From NCBI GenBank assembly GCA_018389105.1, contig JACATO010000337.1:186001-250000 (forward strand): a stretch of 64,000 nucleotides of DNA, given 5' to 3'. Of the stretch, positions 11,971-26,900 are shown in pieces. The notes under the pieces were generated by a model that searched no databases, was not told where the DNA came from, and worked only from the letters and a program-made list of their open reading frames with translations. Positions within the stretch are counted from its first letter, which is position 1, and every line of letters begins with the position of its first letter. The stretch is from Nautilus pompilius (taxonomy: Eukaryota > Mollusca > Cephalopoda > Nautilida > Nautilidae). Both the position numbers and the translations under genes were made by a program.

Positions 11971-14900
11971 AAACAGTTAACTATAAAGATGATAACATGA
12001 ATTTATAAATGGAAAATTTTTTACAATTTTTCTGTAGTTTAAATGGATTTATTCAATCCTCTAATCTTCATTTAAAATGTTTGTTTGTTTTTTTTATCTG
12101 AAAGACAGAATGGAGTGGGTTTAAAACAAAAATGGAAAGTTACTGGTAATGTCTTATTTACAGAAAGTAGAGAGTTTATCAGATATTTCCCATTACCATA
12201 ATTGTCTTAACTGAACTAATAATTCAGCTACTAGAAATAAAGCATTGGAGAAATGCCTGAATTAACCCTCTACTTTCTAAATCTAAAATGTTTTGAAAAG
12301 AAAAATAATCTTTGAACTTACAGCCAGTACAAGTATTTCTAGGCATTCAACCACTAAAAGTTTCTTAATTAATTAGAAGGATCTCAATAGGACTTATACT
12401 GTGCCTCATCTATGATTGCCTGTCTCTCCTCACAATAGTAGCATTGACCAATGTATTTATTCAAAATAATTTTCAGGTTTTTATTAAAAGGCAACTGTCA
12501 CTACTAGGAAGCTACAGATTCTGATGGCTTTAGTTCATATAATGCAGACTATTAAAAACTCTTGGCAGCAAACAATGACTCCTGTGGTTCTTTTGTCAAA
12601 CAGTGTTCAGACAATTTTTACTTTATGAGCTTTGTTAGCATGTTCTGTTTTAACACTGCATAAATAGTATCCATTAATATAAATAATAAATAATAATAAT
12701 TATAATACATTAAAAACAATAATATGGGATCTTTTAGCTACTGATTCATTGCTGATAGTGGTAAACAAGTGCAATGTTCTCACTAAACCATCCAATATAT
12801 CTGATCCATAGGTGATATATTAGGAAACCTATGATATTACACTATGAAATTCATTCAGCCAGTTGGTTATCTAACCAGTCATTGTTTACTTCTACATTGA
12901 ATTATTTGGTTAACCTGCCATTCATTGTTTGACTTTGTCTGTATTTGACTAAGTGGTACAAAGTAATATAATCCTATTTTGGTCTTCAGGTAGTTCTGAG
13001 TAAAAGCCTCAGTGTAGCAGTTGACATAGAAAGGTAATTTTACCAACTGATTAGAGTTACTAGTTAGAAGGTAGATGTTATCTTTAGAAATCCTTCTTGA
13101 ACTGCAGTCTTATTTGGTGGCATGCTGGCTTTTAGATACAGAAAGTCAGAGGAGCTAGAAGTTTTTATGCTATAGCCATAACACTTTTCACTTCCACTAC
13201 TTGGTTTTGCAGAGTAATTCAGGCAAATACTTTAGTCTTGATTACTAGAAAAAAACCCATTTTCTAATATCTAATCAAGAATTTTTCTTATATATGATGA
13301 CGCCTAATGATAGATGATGTTCAAAATCTCAAAGGATCTATCTTCATTAAAGTAATAATGTGGGGTCTATTGACTGAACTGCTTACTCCATAACTAATGA
13401 TTTATACATTGGGACCAGAGCTACTGCCAGGATTTTAGATAAGTTATACTGACATTTTTCTATGCCTTACCCTCAGGAGATTTCTTGAAAAATATTTTAA
13501 AAATTTGTCAGCTTGCTATGTCATTCAAACTGGGAAGGAGTGGTCGGTTGGTTGGTTGGTTGGTTGGTTGGTTGGGAGATGTAATGCAAGGTTTTGTTTT
13601 TTTTTTATCTGTTGTGGTTATTGCTATTTTTAACAGGATGGTGCTGATCCTAAAGAGAAATCAGCAAATGGCCGAACTGCAATCCATGAGACATGTATAG
13701 GTGGAAATGTCAAGTGTCTGAGAATTTTGTTGAATCATGCTCATGATTTGGATGTGCAAGATGAGGATGGGTTGACAGCGGTTCATCTGGCTGCATTCAA
13801 TGGAGAGTCATCCTGTTTAGAAATTCTAATTAAAAAAGGTATGTGCAGAGTAATACAGAAATTTCTAAAGATTTAGTCAAAAGAGGAATATACAGATCAT
13901 TGGAGAAAGGTTATTATTAAAGATTTTATTCTTCTTTCATTTACTTGCACACTTAATTAGTTTTGTTGATTTTTTTTTTTAATTTAGAGAAGCAAATTTT
14001 TTTAAAATTGTAATTCTGTAAATATTTTCATTTAGATTTCAGGTTAAGTATTTTTTAAAACTTTACTCATTCCTTTTAAACATTATAAAAGTTTATATCA
14101 GTACCACTGGAAAGTGTAACTATATTGAGTTTTGATTACTTCATTTATCCCAAAGTTCTGAGAGCAGAAAAACCTTTTAGAACCGGATAATTGACTGAAT
14201 CTTTATTGAAATACAGAGCAGGAAACAAACACCACCGAGGCAATTTTTTTTTGTTAAAGATTAAAAAGAAAAAAAACAAACTTTGAACAATTTCTTTTTA
14301 CATTTAGAAAATTTGGATTACCTATTCCAGTTTATTAATTTTATATTACGATAAAAATGTTTGCTTTTTTTTGTTTTTGCAGATATTTGAAACTAGGCAG
14401 GATCCATCTTTGTCAGCGTAGTTTGTCGTAGTTTATTAATGCAACTAGTTTAACAAAGTAAACACAGTCTTCATTTTCTCTAGTGGGAAAACCATAGGGC
14501 ACATACTTTTGAATATAGGGTGTTTTTATTGTTGTCAGCCGAGGAAAAAAAAAAATTAATTTTTTTTTCAGAATTTTTAAACAAAAAACTTAAATGTATT
14601 TCTGTACTTGTAGCAGTTTGTATGAACATTTGCCAGTTTATGTAGATGAATAATTATTTTTACAATTCATAAGTAAATTCCACAGACATCTCAGAACAAT
14701 GATGTGATTTTTTTGTTTTAAAAATGTAACGTTGAATAGGACGTTATCAGTAATACATACATAATGTATACATCACTTCTTATTTAGAAACGTTTACATG
14801 CATAATTGCCACGCAAATTTAAAAGTATTAATAAATACTTGAAAATTTTGCCATGAGATTTTGGACAGAGAAATAAATCTGTACATAATATGTATAAGTG

Positions 14901-17900
14901 CTTGTTGTGTGTGATGTTCATTTATTCTGAGTAAGAAATGTTATCATAAACAACTCATTATTTTTTTATTTCATAATCTGTGGTTATGCAAAACTTCTGT
15001 AAAGCCCTTATATCCTGGTTTTGCATGTATTCTATTTTCTGAAACATTTGTCATGCTAAATAGTTGTCATTCATAAGAATGGAAAGATATTTATGATTTA
15101 TTAATTACAAGTTAAACAGCTCAAGCTTTTAGGATCACCTTATTAATAGTGATACAACCAACTAATGAACCTGTGTGCATTGACATCAGCAGCAAGCTAC
15201 ATTCTTTTAAGGCCTAAACTCAGATGGTGGTGATAGGGAAAAATTGCCAAAATTTAGGTTTATTAGTTTGTTGTATCACTAAGGTGATGGGAAAATGTTA
15301 AATCAACTTTCTGATTTCTGTAGTCTTTGAGTAATACTGCTCAGTTAGTGTTTCTGAGTTTTGTTACACGAAAGAGAGTTCAATTGTAGATAAACAGCTT
15401 TGGTTGTATTTTGTCACAGGGGAATCCAGTGTGGAAAGACGATGATGATTTTTGATTTTATTTTCACACCCCTGTGTTTGTCCTCAAGATTCTTGATTCT
15501 ACAAGCCTCAATACCTTTGACAATCTTAGTATAGACACAAAGCCACTACTTTAATTGAGAGTGGGTGATTGAAAGGGATCAACTATGGTATTGCTTTCCT
15601 TTTCAAAAATATTTTCAGGCTCCTCTTCATAAAAGTGGCAGGAAACTCCAATTTTGTGCTTCCCTCCTTTCTGTTGGCTCAATATGTGTTTAGTTGTGAT
15701 TGAACAGAACCTCAGTTCTGTGGTTAGAAGAATGAAGATTTCAGATCATATCCTTGTGCTATCTTGTTTATGCATTTACACTCGTAGCTCCAGTGAGCGA
15801 GTAAACAATATGGCTGTGCAGTTGTCAGTGTGCACCAGAAAAGAGCGCCATCTGCAATTTTTTTTGTGGGCTGAAGGTGTTTTGCTGACTGAAGGCGACC
15901 AGAGGTTGTTGGTATAAAATGGAGAAAACAGTATGGTGTAAAGAAAAATGTAAGAGTGGATGGATAGGTTTAAAAATGATCAAACATCAGTAGTGGATAA
16001 AGATTATGCAGGATACCCCAAAGTCCCACCATAGATAAAAACATTGGCATGGTGGACACAGCTCTCTGTGATAATAAACAAGTGAATATTACTTAATGAA
16101 CTTGTTATTGCATTTGGCATATGTGCAGGCAATGTCCATACTATTATTCAGTGCAACAAAATGCTATGGGCCAGAGAAACACTTAAAGCCAGCTATTTCA
16201 ATAAACTGGCATAAAAGACTAACACAAGGTGTTCTGTTACAGCATGACAATGCAGGACCATACAGTGCTTGGAAAACCATTGATAGTTTGAACAGACTTC
16301 ACTTTGACCCTATACCACATCCTCCCTACAGCTGATCTTGCCATATCTGATTTTCACCTCTTCGGACCCCTGAAAGATGCTTTCTGAGGTCAGCATGAGA
16401 TCTTACAAGCAGTGCATTGGAGGTTTATGCAGCAACTTAAAATTTTTTTTAGTAAAATAGTATCAAGAAACTTATGAGTCATTGGACTACATGTGTTCAG
16501 AAACATGGGAACTACACAGGGAAGTGATCAGTCCAATAAATGATACCTGGTCATCTGTTTTATATAATAATTGTCTTTACTTTCTGAAACACCCTCACAC
16601 ATTTTGTGATTCACAATCATAGAAATAAAAAGATTCTACATGCTTAGTTGTGTAGTCAGTCCACATAGTTTTCAGATTTCACTTTCATACAGAAGATATG
16701 TCATGGTCAAGATACTTTTACAATATACTACCTTTCATACGTCAAAACCATTGGGGAGTTGGAAAGGGTATATCAGTCTAATCACTTGGAAATAATTTAC
16801 AACAGGTTTCAAAGTATTTTATAACTAATCAAAAAAACAGGAAAAAAGTTATCTTGGAATGTTATTTTGCCTTTGCTTTAAGCTGGCTGTTTTAATTCCA
16901 GTTGTCATTCAAAAGATGTTATTATTCTATGTAAAATTATACATCTTTGAAATTTGTATTATATTTTTTTATAATATATCTGCAATTTCTGGGTATGCAT
17001 ATGTATGTACACACTCTGACTACAGTTTTCTTTATCATTAAACAGGTGCTAATCTGGCATTAAAAGACAATAAAGGAAGATATCCTGTTCACCTGGCTGC
17101 AATGAGAAACCACTGGAAAATATTGGAGCTCTTGTATGACTTTGAAATTGATCTCAATGTTAACTGTGCAAACAACAAGACACCATTACACTATGCGGCA
17201 CAGTATGGAAGTAAGTGCGTCTTTTCTATATTTACTGCAATAGCAGATGACTTTTTAATTTCTGTAGTCCTCACAACTAGATTACAAGCTGAAGGCTTCA
17301 GACTTTTCTGATAGGAAGAATTTAGGAATCCAGATAAAAAAGGATGGATAGTAACCAGATAAATGCAATTCACTGATGAAGAAAAGTGCCCACCTCAGTA
17401 TGTTTTAGTGGTAGAGGAGTCAATAATTAGGTGGGTAGAGGGGGTTGGTTTGTGAAGCTGACCATCTGAATCATACCAATCTGCTGTCTTAAAGCTTGAA
17501 TGTTGGTAGCTTGTGATGTAGTCAAAAGATTTGGCTAATGGCCTCTTGTAGAGTGCATAGAAGTAAATAACCTTATGGATAACAGATTTGAGGAAGTGAT
17601 AATTGTTTATTAGAAGCTGTAGAAGTAATTTTTTCGTAATATCAAGGCTCTTACCGGGTTTAGAGGTATTAGTGACTTTAGATTACATATCTATTCATTG
17701 ATTCTTAAACTGAAGGATCTCTACAATAGGTTAGGTATTAGGTTTCTCAATCATTGGGATGAATTTTCTGGTTACAGTGGTCCATATGTAAGACTGGATT
17801 GCACCAGAATTTGAGATGCTACTCTTGTAGACATTGGTGGAAATGGACAAAATTTACTCCCAGAATGCTATTTTCAAACATTATGCAGAGGGTTATGGTA

Positions 17901-20900
17901 ACTTTTTGAGCAAATATTTTATTCATAGTTATGACATTGCATCATATAAGTACTTAGCACAAGTTTCCATGAATATTGGTTAGGTGAATCCCCACTTTAT
18001 TCTTCACAACTACAGCATACAGTATACAGCCACAAATTTTCTGCCCAGAAATATCTAACTTGATCATCTGTCCAAAATTGGGGTTTTGACTAAATAGAAG
18101 TGCAAAGTTAGAATTTTCCTTCCCACTGGTATCACTACCAGAAGTACAAAGCTCTTCTTTTTCACACTGGTTCTGGTGAAGTATTCACAGATATTTTTTT
18201 TGCACTTTTATTAGTTTACTTAAAAAAATACAACAGTGACTTTTGCATATTCACCTACCTCAGTGCATAAAAAGCCAATTTGCTATTGCTTGCACACTTG
18301 TATCATTCAGTGACTTAAATAAAAGGAATCATGGGAAAATATTGCACCAGAAATAAAACCAAAATAACAACACATAATGTCCACAACTACTTTGAAGTTT
18401 GTGGCAAACTAGCTTACAGAGTATTATGCTTAAAGTGGTGTGTTTCCCTCACAAAGGAAAATGAGTATGTGAAGTCTCTTTTTTTGCTCTAATTCCATGT
18501 TTGGAGCTGTTGTACACCTCACCTGTATTCAATTATGAACTTGGGTTCACTCCTACAGCTTGGGGGAAGAATCTTCAGTTGAGCAGCTTGAAAGATCTCT
18601 TCCCCGACAGAGCTAAAGAAGATGACTGTCTCTCTCTTTGGTTGAAGAGCCGCTAACTGACCTCCAGTCAGCTCGATCAGTGAGGGAGGGCACAGTTTCA
18701 CATGCAAAAATCGATATCTACCATCCCTACTTGACCTTAGGAAAAAATATATCGATAGTAAAATTCAACTTTGGAAAATATAATAAAGTAGACTCAAACT
18801 CGTTCACACACACAAAAAAAGGATTATTTTTCAACAAAAATGTTTTCTAAATTGTAATTATTTTACTCCTGGAATAGTGTTCCAGTGTGTTCCGCCTCAT
18901 TTCCACTGCTGTTTGGTCTTTTTTATTTGTCCTGGAAAATTAAAACAACAATTTACTTTTGATACATCATCATCTGCTTGGTACGGTTTTCAGGCTTAGA
19001 ATCACTAGCATGCTTGGTAGATCGGAATAATGGCACCGCCCAGAAGGACAGAAGTGGTTTTCTACCAGCACACTATGCTGCCAAGTATGACAAGCTGGAC
19101 TGCCTTAAATATCTTATAAAGAAAGGCACCGCGAAAAATGCTTCTCAGAAAGATGGGAAAACATTGGCTATAGTGGTAAGTAAAATCATGAAATCTGGCA
19201 AACTTCTAGTGATTTTAAAAGGTATTGTTCAACGAAAAATGTAAAAATGTTTTCATTCTGGCAATTTATTCCATTTTAGTGGGTAGTAAAAGCTGTAAGA
19301 AGTAGATAGTTATAATTTGGTCATTACCTGCCTCTTTAAGAAAGCCTTTCCAAGTACATTAAGAAGACAGGGGTTTGCTTACTAGACCAAGAGATTCTGC
19401 TACAAAAAAAAAAAAGAAACCAGCTGTGTTTTCATTATTATTATAAATTTCTTATCAAAAAGATTGAAGATGTTGAACATATTTATCAAAATGAAAAACT
19501 TGTTAAGCTTTGACAAATGGCATATGTTTCTAATTTAAGAGATCGTGAAACACGGGTTTCTAAAAACATTAATTTCTATTCTTGTGTGTAAATATATCAA
19601 ATTTCTTTCATGTAGAACTCTTGTAATCATACGGATTCTGTGTGATTTGAATCCATAGCCATGTTGCCTCTCTCCTAGTGATTGGCCAAGAGGTTTTGCT
19701 TCCTGCTTCACCAGTAGCTAGGCAACTTGTGCTGTAGTTAATAGATAGAACCAAAAGAAATCTTGTTTTCATTTTTTGTTTTTATACAAGGCGGAATTTT
19801 ATTTTTTGTATTAAGTACATATTACCTGTTTTGCTAATAATCTTAGCAAAGATGTAGTTTAAAAACCTTTTAATACAACTATGGATCATTAAAAACAAAA
19901 AAAAAAAAACAATGCTTTTAGTTTGATATCCAGTTATATTTATAGATCTAAAAGTTAATCTGAATGACGTTCAGGCTTCAAAAAATATATCAGACATTAA
20001 AACTAGCTATGGAAATCTGAGGATATTCTTCAACTATCTTCTTATTACACATGTCTATGCTTTCTTTTTAACAAAGGCAGCTCAAAATGGTGCCATTAAA
20101 GTTTTGCACTGGTTGTTAGAAAATCAGGTGGATCCTAATGTAACTGATGGTAAGTACTGAACTTTACCTATCTACTGTGTATACCTTATTAAAGTGATGG
20201 CCAAAATTACTGTATCACTTTGTGTTTTTTTAAATAAAATAACGTGTTCATTGTGTGTTGCAGTGTAAAAATGCATTTTAACATAATAAAGCTAATTAAT
20301 CATTGTTTTGTTTTGATATTTGTAGGTCCTTTGCACTAAACATCTAATTATTTCTGGTGGAGATGTAAGCACATAGTAATATAATAGTCATCTTCAATGA
20401 AGGCACACTTTTTATAATATTGTTTTGGCTAAAGAATATTCTTCCAAGAGAAAGACATAACTAAAAAATCAAAAATCAAACGAATGCTTTAACACTGCAG
20501 TAATCACGGTATAATTACACTTAAACAAACAAAAACACAAATTAAAATTATTTTTGGAGTGTAATAATTTTGGCCACCACTGTAATCAGCAAATAGCACT
20601 TTTCAAATTATCAGGTGTTAAGGATAACTGAATTTAAAAGAATGCTGGAGTCCGCACAGTTTAACATGTACATATTATTAATATTCATGATTTTATTTCA
20701 ATGCTAAAACTGTCAGTCACAAATTATGTATATAAACAAAAACTACTTAAATATCTTCACATCAGTACCTTGTAGATTGTGACCATATGTTTTTTAACTC
20801 TTTTTGAAGTAAGATTACAAAAAGTAGGGATGTTGTAATTCATACAGCTCTTGCAGAACTGAGTTCTTGCTGTACAGCACCACTCACAACTATAACACCA

Positions 20901-23900
20901 CTGAGTGCAGCAGAGAACTACACAAGATTTCTGTAGTCTTCTTGATAGAAGTGCTATAGCATCATCCCTACATGTTTGAAAAGTAGTGAAGGATTTAAAT
21001 TTACTGAAATCTCTCTTGAAATTATCAATACAGGTAAATTATTAGAAAAGAGTGTTCTTAGTTATGGAATAGATTAAGTTGTGATAGCAGCTTTCAGTGT
21101 TTCTTCAATGGGAAGAAATGGTGCACTAAAAGACTCAAATAAAGGCCTGAAAATGAATAATGTTTTTAATATACTATCTATATATTTTTATATTTCCTTT
21201 TTACTGAATACCTTGTTGGTAATTTTTTTTTCAACAAATAATTTGTGGAATTATAATCATTAGTTTCTATGATAAAAGTTTTTAAAAAGGGAGAAAGTGA
21301 ATACAAATTAAACTGAATATTTTCATATAAAAACCAAATCTGCCTGCTTAGTTATCTAGACTTGTCGAAATCTAGATTTTTTTTCACAACTCAATCGTGT
21401 TAGTTATTCTCAGTATCTAACGATATAATTTGATATCCCCCTTTTGTTTCATCCTGATTTTTGCATTGTCCATCTCTTAAAAAAGAATGGCTCTTAGTGG
21501 CTAAATGACTGACAACAAGAGAATCAGATTCATGTCTATCAGCCTATCCCATTGGAAGATTGTGTAATTGTGCTTAGAAGACAACTAAGGATCCAAACAT
21601 TCTCACTGCTGATTTTAGATTTTTATTCTGGTGATATCCACTAGTGTTTTTTTGTTGGTTTTTTTTTTAAGTTGATAAGAAAGGGGCAGATTTTTATTTT
21701 TCAAATTTCTAAATGTAGTTCAGAGCTATAAATTTTGAATGATCTATTTGATTTCTGAAATTTTAAAGAGATTTTATAGAGGTATTTATGATTATCTGTT
21801 GAATGTTCATAATCATAAGCAGAAGAGGTGTATACAATAACAAATGTTAAATTGTTTTAGCGGCTTAGCTCTCTGTGCCAGAGTGTGTGCCAAATACCCT
21901 GAGAACATTACAAAAAATTTATTGCAGATACATTTCCAATATCGATGAATTTGTTTGAAGAAATTTCTTTTTTTTTACTTGTTAGTGAAAGTATTGCACA
22001 TCAGTTATGTTATTGGATATCACAGAGTAGAAATGATTCTCTTTTTATCGTCATGCCATTTTGGACCCTTTTTGGATGTTATAGTAACAAAATAAAAACA
22101 TTTTTCTCAAAAAGTAAGTTGTTGAGATTTCATGGACATTGTATTTTGGATCTAATTTGTAATGCAGAGTTTTCCCACTTCATAACAGCTTGCAATAGTT
22201 GATTGCAATGCAGAAGTAAAATCAGATTTTTTTTCATATTTTTAGTAAAGATTTAGATTAATAAGATTTGTATACTCTTTATAGCATTAACTTTTCAAAA
22301 GAGGGCAAAAAAATGACTGATTGTAGCAACGTTCTTTCTTTTTTATATAAAAAACAATAACAACACTATTATCTACTAATATGTGTGTTTGAGTCAATGT
22401 AGCTATTTTGATTTTGAGATAAGCTTGGTGAGAACAACATTTCAATTAGTGGTTTGCATGTTCTAATACATAATTCACCTGATTTTTCATAGCTTTTTTA
22501 ATGGAATAATACATTTTTATTAACAATAAAGTGTTGAAAGGCAGTTAGTTAAACAGTATTTTCATATGATATCTTAATTTTGTGTGCCTATAGGTGTGTT
22601 TGTGGTGTATACAGATACATACATATTTAGGAGATTCATTATGTTGTATTAACAAAGAAGTGATAATCGAAAATTTCCATACTGTTTCAATATTATTTGA
22701 TCACTATAAGTAGACAGTTGTACCATAACATAGTTATTTCAGTGCGCAACAAATATGAGGACATGTAATGAAAGGCTCAAAACTAAAATTTTTTAATTGG
22801 TGATTTGGTTTAACTAGAACCTGGATACTAGTCATCAGCAGACATACATTTAAATGAAACAATAATTTCTGAGGAGTTTATATTAATTTCTATAACATTC
22901 TTGCTAAAAAATTCACGACATCACCAGCAGGTGGCAGTATGCAGATTGTTTGTGTCTAAGATACGTGCCAGAAGGTACATTGTTCTGCAGCTCAGAATAA
23001 CAAAAGCTGATGAATTACCAAGCTGTCTGCTGCAGTAAAAAATTAGTTCTTCTGATAATCAACCTACAAACAAAAAAAATTAATAATAATAATAACAAAT
23101 AATAATCTCCACAAAAACAAAACTGTCTAATTTGATAGCATCATCTGACAAATGTAAATACTGACATTAAATACTGTCTCTTTTTTGACAATAGAACTGT
23201 GGACTTTGGAAACAAATTTGTCAGCAGAAGTTGTTTTCAACAGGCATATTAATCAGCTTACAAATTGTGCTAATATATGTTTTATTTCAAACCCAGAAAG
23301 CTTTGTGCAAGCCATAATATTTGGCTTTCTGATGGTTTATTTACTATAAAATTACATCATGATTAATAAAATAAGAAACTGCTGATTTGGAAGTCTTTTT
23401 TTAAATATTACTTACAATGTATGTTGCTTCAGGGCTATTGGTCTGTTTTTATGTTTATGACTTATTGATGTTATTGCTTAGATGGTGTTATAGAATGATG
23501 ACTTCCTGGTAGATAATCACCTAGATTCTGTAAAATTATAAGTTCGTCATTATATATCAAAGGATGCAACATAGGAGTTTAAAAATTCAGATGATTTAAG
23601 GCAAATGGCTTGTCACTGTTTTTATTTTTGGCATATTTTTCCTATCCAATCAGAGAGGTAATTCTACATTAACAGAAGCATTATTAATGAAATAATGCAG
23701 AGCATTAGATTTTTCATTACCATGGCTCTTGGCTTAGGATACCTTGCCAGTATAAACTGAGATATATATTAGCCTAAAGGTCAGTGAGTTTTTAAACTTA
23801 TATGTTCCCCTTCCCTTTCCTTAAAATGGGCATCAAGCAGATGTTTAGTCATTGATGTATCATCTGTTTCTCTAAGGCATTTTAGGTATTTCTACTACTG

Positions 23901-26900
23901 TGCTGCCAAAAGAATATTACCCAACCCATTTTAGTCTGGTGTTTGCTTATTTTTCACTAACGAAAAAACTAAACAGTTTTTCTTGAACGAGATCTCTCTA
24001 AAACTATAAACTAGGTAATTTGTATATTTCTTTATAATTAAAATTGCTCATAGTTCTGAATATTTCTTTTAACTATTCTCCAGACAAGGAAAATCTCTTT
24101 GGCCATGAGGTTTCAGTCTATTCCTGATTCAGGGATACTTCAAGATGCTTCCAACCACTAGTTTATTATATAAGGAAACTATAACTTATAGTTGTTTTTA
24201 CAAATTATAATTTATTTAACATACCCAGCAACCTAGTGGCTTTACTGAATTGCTTTTGCCTCAAATTATTCTTGTCTTGCTGAATCACATATAAACTACT
24301 TAAAAGACAGTCCTCACAGCATGTAGTTGTGGTAGTTTCTAGTTTTAGAATTTTTGCAAGTTTTGCATTTTTCAGATACACAGAGTTGAAAGAGTTCAAA
24401 AAATAAATTGCTATTTTTTAATTCTTCTGTAAAACAATTATTCTACCCTAGATGACAAAGTTACTCTTGCATGCTATTAAAACTCAACATGCAGTAAGTA
24501 TTTTTGTAGTATATTTTTGTCAGTAATTTTGTTTAAATTGTTTTGTGTTTGAACACAGTTCTTGGTTACAACATAGCACATTGTGCGTCAGAAAAAGGAA
24601 GACCAGAATGCCTTAGTTGTTTTAAATCTCATGGAGGCAACATGTTTGCTACCAACCACAGACAGGACAGCCCCTTGGATACAGCTAAGAAGGCAGGATA
24701 TTTTTTGCTCATGCAAAGAGCAGGTAATTGGCATTAACTCATTGCTTTGGTTGTAGCTACTACATTGGAATTTATAGAGGGTTTTCGGAAGGCTGTCAGT
24801 TTATGATCTCTGTCAATAGAAAACTTTTACAACTATATTTTCTTTAGATTTCTGTAAAAGAAGTAATAAAAAGGTTATTTCCATTGTTTGATAGTTTGAT
24901 AAAATATTTTGATAATTACTAGTGAGAAAAGATAGCTACTATCAGCAAAAGTGCCCCATACAGTATTGTTAGTAAGAACGATTGAATTTTATATTCATCT
25001 GTTACTTGGACATAATTATTTGGTTTTGGAATTTTAGTTCCTTTATTAAATGCATGTCTTTAGAAATCTAAAGGGCATCAGAGCTTACAGTTTACAGATG
25101 GTTTTGTTTGTGACCTACTGATGTATATCTATACATAAATAACAAGAAGCTATGTTGTGAGTCCATGTGTAAGAAGCAATTTTCTGTTTAAATATACAGC
25201 ATCTTGGATGACCAGTCATATATTTTGGGTGGTTAAAATATCCTGGAAACCAATGAAGGCCATGTTCAGCTAGAGAACCAGAAAATCTGCCCTCTTCCTG
25301 TGATTTCAAAATATCCAACTTAAAAAGATGTTACTAAAACAGAGCAGCTCTTTGATTTGATGCACAGCCTGTCAGCTAAAAAATCACTATGATCAATTAA
25401 GAGCTGTCATGACGTTTGAGGCATACAGATTAACCTGACTTGTAGACCGATCGTCCAAAACTGAGATAAATCAGTTGTAGAAGAATTTTGAGAGCAGATA
25501 TTAACTTACGTTATATTGGTGTATCCGTTTATGTCTTATTGATTTTTGTATACCAAACTTTTTTCAGTAAAACTAAAAAATTATAGATTGTTGTTTACCA
25601 AACATCAATTCTGTACAGAGCACCATAAAATTAAATACATGATAGAAAGGAACACTGATGTCCATCACTACTATATTACAAAAGAGTTATTGCACTTTAC
25701 ATGTTTGAAAAGTATCAAAAGTTTAAACTTATTGAAATTTCTGAGAAGTTAATAATATAGGAAAATTATTACTAAAACTGGTTTTTATAGATTTTAATAT
25801 CTTTGTATCTCTTTTCTTCTAGAAAGTTTCTGGTTCTGCTATGAATATTAGCATTTCTTAAAATGTGTCAGGAAGTCTGGAACTTCACTGATATAATTTG
25901 GCATGTTTCTTTCTTTTTTTTTAAAATGTTTGTATTATCTTCTTTAGAGAAGCTTATTCATAAACAAAGAGTAGGTACTAAACACTAGCTCTTAACAGGA
26001 AAACTTAGTTTAATTAGACAAATAATGATACATATAAGACAATCCTTTGTACCTATAGCAATTGTTAACTAACCAATCAGAGCACCTATACATATTACCG
26101 TGACAAGGCTAGAAATGTGAAGACCTTTTTTGTTGTCCATGAATCTTTGGTTAATAGTTCTCATATATATCATGAATGCATGCATGTGCAGTAAAGTAAA
26201 TGAAGAAAATGGAGTCTGATATTTTTTGAGTTGCAAATTCATAGAATTCTATTATTATTATATGTTGTAGATTTTAAAAATAGCTAGTGTTTATCTCCCC
26301 TTTTGATGTTGTTTTACTATTTATGAAGCTAAAGAGCTGCACTAGACGTTTATATTAAAAGTAACAGAAAAATATTATTTTGTTTCTACAAACATTTTAG
26401 ACATCTAAATTATCTGATTCTAAGGTTTCTGTTAATGGGTGGCTTTTAAAATTCTCCACAACAATAGAATTTTTAAAGAAAATAAATGTATTGTTTAAAT
26501 AAAGTGAATAGTTGATCTGGACCAGTAAGAACTTGCATTTTGGATTAGTTTTAAATATTTAGTCACAGTCAAGCATTGTTTAAAAGATATATTTATTTAT
26601 TTAATAAAGGCTCTATTAATTTAGGTATCTTTCTAAATTCTTTAATTTGCCAGCCATTTAATGCTATATATGTTGTAAAAATACAAAATTGAAAAGATAA
26701 TTAGTTTTTTTTCTTCTCTTATATCTGTTTTTGCAAATTTTAAAAACTGCTATGTTAAAATTCTTATAATTTAATTTTAAAATTATTAATTAATAAAATA
26801 AATGAGAAAGACTGAAATTACATCACCTGAAATGGATATTTGAACAGCTGAAACATTTCCCCATAGTAGTTGTGGTCTGTGAAGTTATTTTCTAGCATTC

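Noticed and set aside
14517..14540. GGGTGTTTTTATTG as a 5' terminal repeat for the 15.8-kb mariner
   Set aside because: Only eight bases match the presumed 3' end, and the implied element would be about 2.1 kb, too long for a mariner of this type.
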